DNA of 18,893 bases from Planctomicrobium sp. (GTDB taxonomy: Bacteria; Planctomycetota; Planctomycetia; Planctomycetales; Planctomycetaceae): the NCBI GenBank assembly GCA_029259835.1, contig JAJDEL010000082.1, positions 1-18,893 of the forward strand, in the 5' to 3' direction. Numbering within the stretch: position 1 is the stretch's first letter; every line of letters starts with the position of its first letter. Under the pieces are notes generated by a model. It made no database searches. It was not told the origin of the DNA and saw only the letters and a program-made list of their open reading frames with translations. Both the position numbers and the translations under genes were made by a program. Positions 16,610 to 18,893 of the stretch are shown here, piece after piece.

Positions 16610-17051
16610 TTTGATCTCATCTTTAAAGGCGTTGTTTTCGCTCATTTTGACAAATCTTACCCAGACTTCCACTCGCTCCGATCAATTTGCCAGGATTCTC
16701 AGATTCCACCGAACGAGGGGAATCAGAGTCTCAAAATCGCTATTCAGGAGTTCAGTTCCAGAATTGAATCAGCTCGTCTCAGCCGCTGGGTGCAATAGCC
16801 CTGATTTTGATTCCGATTTCGCGCTCAGATCCGGGGCTATCGCCCAAACGGCTGATATTGGGAAATAGTTTCGGGTCAACTCTTTATGCAAATTGTACTT
16901 CAAGTTGCACGGGGTCTTCTTGTTTTCGACCGATTGGCTCAATGGCTTTGACGATTGTGGCAGTGTCGCTGATTTCATAGATGCACTTAACGTAAATCAG
17001 ATGCAATCGTTACGACTTGTGGAACGTGAATTTGAGACATCAACCAAGGCA
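16610..17051. other. Gene-poor stretch upstream of mdh and tatA
   Basis: No convincing gene was found. The only structure I recognise is the long inverted repeat at 16779-16854. Open frames here lack ribosome binding sites and protein-like composition. Promoters for the divergent mdh (-) and the tat genes (+) must lie in this stretch and the next; only the latter could be pinned down. Confidence 0.6.
16779..16854. repeat. Long imperfect inverted repeat, TCAGCCG...AATAGCCC type
   Basis: Left arm 16779-16802 (starts TCAGCCGCTGGGTG) and right arm 16832-16854 (ends CCCAAACGGCTGA) pair with a few mismatches and one bulge around a 29-nt loop that can pair partly. The arms would form a 20+ bp stem. 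From memory, a similar AGCCG..TTGGGCG..AGCCCC element recurs in planctomycete intergenic DNA, so it is probably a dispersed repeat. Confidence 0.7.
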
Positions 17052-17079
17052 TTGACAGCGGGCTTGAGAGGTGTATGAT
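17052..17079 (+). promoter_or_regulatory. Sigma70-type promoter for the tat genes
   Basis: TTGACA (17052-17057, perfect -35) is separated by 16 bp from TATGAT (17074-17079, five of six to TATAAT). Transcription would start near 17086, leaving an untranslated leader of about 150 nt before the ATG at 17236. It is the best promoter match in the window. Confidence 0.65.
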
Positions 17080-17235
17080 TGAGCTGCTCAAAGTCGCTCG
17101 CGAATGCGTGGGCAAGGCGAGTTATCCAATCTCCGGCAGTTGCCCGGATGCGGAACTTGTCTATCCTGACCAGCCTGCCTCCACTCTCACTGCCGGTTTC
17201 TTCCGCAGTTGATCACAGAAAATTGGAGCAGAAGG

Positions 17236-17388
17236 ATGTATGGTTTTGGAATGGGCGAGCTGTTGGTGGTATCCTTTATTGCGTTACTCCTGTTTGGGAA
17301 GCGACTCCCGGCAACAATGAAATCACTTGGTGAGAGTTTCCGTTCATTCCGGGATGGAATGAACGAAGGCCAGAACCTTCTCCCCTGA
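17236..17388 (+). CDS. Very short TatA-like protein, 50 residues
   Basis: The ATG at 17236 has GGAG at 17225-17228 with a seven-base spacer. The protein has the TatA/TatE plan: a short polar N-terminus with Glu8, one membrane helix (about 9-20), the F-G hinge (Phe20-Gly21), then a basic amphipathic helix KRLPATMKSLGESFRSFRDG. It ends at residue 50, without the usual acidic tail. The hinge block LLLFGKRLP is identical to the next gene, which suggests duplication. It should be an inner-membrane pore component of the twin-arginine translocase together with TatC, which is not in the window. TatE-like shortening is known, but 50 residues is near the lower limit. Confidence 0.75.
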   Translation: MYGFGMGELLVVSFIALLLFGKRLPATMKSLGESFRSFRDGMNEGQNLLP

Positions 17389-17471
17389 ATTGATATATTG
17401 AAACCTGAATTTGCTTGCGTTGGTCACTGAGTGATCACGTGTCACAAGAATTCAAAGTGTGAGGTTGAATT

Positions 17472-17771
17472 ATGTTTCCTACTCTTCTCGGATTTATCCC
17501 AGGCGGGGTTGGTGTTCCGGAGATGTTAATTGTCGGGATTATTGCTCTTTTGTTATTCGGCAAGCGATTGCCTGAAGTTGCGAAGAGTCTCGGTAAAGGG
17601 ATTGTGGAGTTCAAGAAAGGAATACAAGGAATCGAAGATGATGTTCGAACCGGTTCAAATTCGTCTACGAATTATTCTCGACCAGACGTTACTGACGATG
17701 AGCCTGAAATGACGGCACCGAAATTTGAGCCACCAGAGTTCGAACGGGAAGAAGAAGAATCGCACGCCTAG
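17472..17771 (+). CDS. tatA: TatA/TatB-family twin-arginine translocase subunit
   Basis: The protein is 99 residues. The ATG at 17472 has GAGG at 17461-17464, seven bases upstream. Glu17 precedes the membrane helix (about 18-28), then FGKRLP (29-34), an amphipathic helix EVAKSLGKGIVEFKKGIQG (35-53) and a long acidic, Pro-rich tail ending EEEES. Glu17 and the Phe29-Gly30 hinge are the conserved TatA/E positions, so TatA is more likely than TatB. With TatC it exports folded proteins; the RR-signal isomerase at 7492 is a plausible client of this pathway. It lies 83 bp after the short tatA-like gene, probably on the same transcript. Confidence 0.92.
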   Translation: MFPTLLGFIPGGVGVPEMLIVGIIALLLFGKRLPEVAKSLGKGIVEFKKGIQGIEDDVRTGSNSSTNYSRPDVTDDEPEMTAPKFEPPEFEREEEESHA

Positions 17772-17808
17772 AGCGGCTTCATTCTTTCTGTGTTCGAGGA
17801 TCCGGTTT

Positions 17809-17831
17809 GCCGTACACTTTAAGTGTACGGC
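17809..17831. repeat. CCGTACACTT palindrome (member 2)
   Basis: GCCGTACACTT and AAGTGTACGGC flank a single central T, so the 23 bp are a perfect inverted repeat. It lies 38 bp past the tatA stop and may end the tat transcript, though no T-run follows. The arm is shared with 8413-8433, and its right-arm nine bases (GTGTACGGC) recur at 481-489. Confidence 0.75.
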
Positions 17832-17906
17832 TCATCATCATGCTCTGATTTCGTACGTCCTTTTCTCAACTTCAACGCAGCGCTCTGTAGGACAGGCTGA
17901 ACCGGA

Positions 17907-18893
17907 ATGTCTTTGAATTGGTTGCTGATTTGGATGGTCGCAATCAGTAGCGGGTTTGTGCTGCTGAGCCTATTACGTTCCCGTGTCCGTTCGCCGTTGC
18001 GATATCTTCCCTCCTTTTTGGTTGGGGGAACGCTTCTGTTCTGTTATCGACGAGGCATAGAGACCGCCGGATATTATGCCGGTTCGGTTTGGTTCGTGTT
18101 GATATTGCTTCCATTGGTCATCAATTTGACCAAGAATTACTTTCTCAACTCTCGGCGATTTCGTTCTGCGTATGTGGTGTCGAGGTTGGCCCGGTTGTTG
18201 GATCCATTCGGTGGAACGCGCGATCAACCTCGGTTGGTGCAAGCTCTTTCGCTACTCAACCGAAATCAGAATGAACCAGCAATGGCAATTTTGGAATCGC
18301 TCTGCCACAAAAATTCAACATCAGGCCGTGCTGCTTTTGTGATTCTCACTCGATTACGCGGTGACTGGCAGCGGTTCGTTGATTTGATCCACAACAGTCC
18401 TAATATCGAGCGTCAACTCGCCGATCCGGTGGTTTCGAATCTCTATCTGCAAGCATTGGGTGAACTCGGGCAAACCGAGATGCTTATGCAAAATTTTGTG
18501 CATGGAAGGTTGAATCGAAAACGTGGAACTTCGGCTGTCATGCTCAATAGCTCGCGAATGAAAGCCGCGGCATTCTGTGGTCGAACTGATCTCGTGGCGA
18601 TGATACTCGATGGTCCGCTGGGGCACTTCGATTCTGCGACTCAGCGATTCTGGATTGCAACCGCGATGCAGGCGGCAGGTCGCATGGACGCAGCACATTC
18701 GGCTTTTGAAGAACTTCAGGTCGGCAAAGATCGGCAAATTGCTGTGGCCTCGAGTCAGAGAATCGTCTCACCGGTTCGCCTCGTGACTCATCTTACCCCA
18801 GAGATGTCTGAGGTGATGGCTGAGATGAAAGCGGCATTACAACATGAATCAAATTTTGCCTTAATGAGCGCGCCTGCAACTGCGGCACCTATT
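17907..18893 (+). CDS. N-terminal part of a membrane protein with helical repeats (possible rhomboid-type protease), runs off window
   Basis: The reading frame from the ATG at 17907 stays open to the window end (329 codons). Three hydrophobic segments lie in the first 90 residues (LLIWMVAISSGFVLLSLL, FLVGGTLLFCY, WFVLILLPLVINL). They are followed by a long helical soluble region with tetratricopeptide-like pairs, such as RLVQALSLLNRNQNEPAMAILESL and RFWIATAMQAAGRMDAAHSAFEEL. From memory, planctomycete rhomboid-family proteases carry an N-terminal region of this kind, but the catalytic GxSG and His motifs would lie beyond the window, so this is a guess. Neither the end nor a catalytic site is visible. 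The ribosome binding site is weak. Confidence 0.7.
   Translation, partial: MSLNWLLIWMVAISSGFVLLSLLRSRVRSPLRYLPSFLVGGTLLFCYRRGIETAGYYAGSVWFVLILLPLVINLTKNYFLNSRRFRSAYVVSRLARLLDPFGGTRDQPRLVQALSLLNRNQNEPAMAILESLCHKNSTSGRAAFVILTRLRGDWQRFVDLIHNSPNIERQLADPVVSNLYLQALGELGQTEMLMQNFVHGRLNRKRGTSAVMLNSSRMKAAAFCGRTDLVAMILDGPLGHFDSATQRFWIATAMQAAGRMDAAHSAFEELQVGKDRQIAVASSQRIVSPVRLVTHLTPEMSEVMAEMKAALQHESNFALMSAPATAAPI

Noticed and set aside
17075..17212. Small ORF of 45 residues just before the short tatA, with GAGAGG upstream
   Set aside because: Its ATG lies inside the -10 box of the strong promoter at 17052-17079, so it would not be on that transcript in full, and its spacing to the purine stretch is only three bases.

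Overview
This 18.9 kb chromosomal window looks like part of a planctomycete (Planctomycetota) genome. Pointers are a secreted sulfatase divergent from a Tat-exported TIM-barrel isomerase, WD40/PD40 and PQQ-type propellers, an LDH-type malate dehydrogenase, short lipoproteins with TPR plus thioredoxin-like domains, moderate GC, and many short extragenic palindromes. The lineage call is inference from gene content; no rRNA or tRNA gene was seen.

Left part (1-2461, + strand): two tandem TolB-like PD40 propeller paralogues (the first cut by the window edge), then two tandem three-helix membrane paralogues. Each propeller gene is followed by a related 3' flank, so the duplicated unit was larger than the ORF. 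An 11-bp hairpin at 2469-2503 separates this block from a convergent aldehyde-dehydrogenase-like gene (2507-3943, -) that lacks the usual catalytic glutamate. An RDD-family membrane protein gene (4187-4747, +) and a two-helix membrane protein gene (4740-5267, -) converge and share their stop codons in one palindrome.

Middle (5579-13589): the sulfatase (-) and TIM-barrel isomerase (+) diverge. Then come an endonuclease-type mutL, a small membrane protein gene on the minus strand, and an iron-dependent alcohol dehydrogenase translationally coupled to an exported PQQ-like propeller.

Right part (13613-18893): a free-standing lipoyl-like domain protein lacking its lipoylation lysine lies head to head, 26 bp apart, with a lipoprotein whose thioredoxin-like domain lacks both CXXC cysteines. 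An LDH-like malate dehydrogenase follows (-), with a small MafI-like immunity protein gene downstream. After a gene-poor stretch with a long inverted repeat there is a strong sigma70-type promoter, two tandem tatA-like genes (50 and 99 residues), and the start of a large membrane protein that runs off the window.

I do not see a clearly bounded new multi-gene system such as a defence island, CRISPR or BGC. The best leads are the paired 'dead-site' domains at 13.6-15.3 kb, the duplicated three-helix membrane family, the 50-residue TatA, the orphan MafI-like gene, and at least three families of extragenic palindromes.
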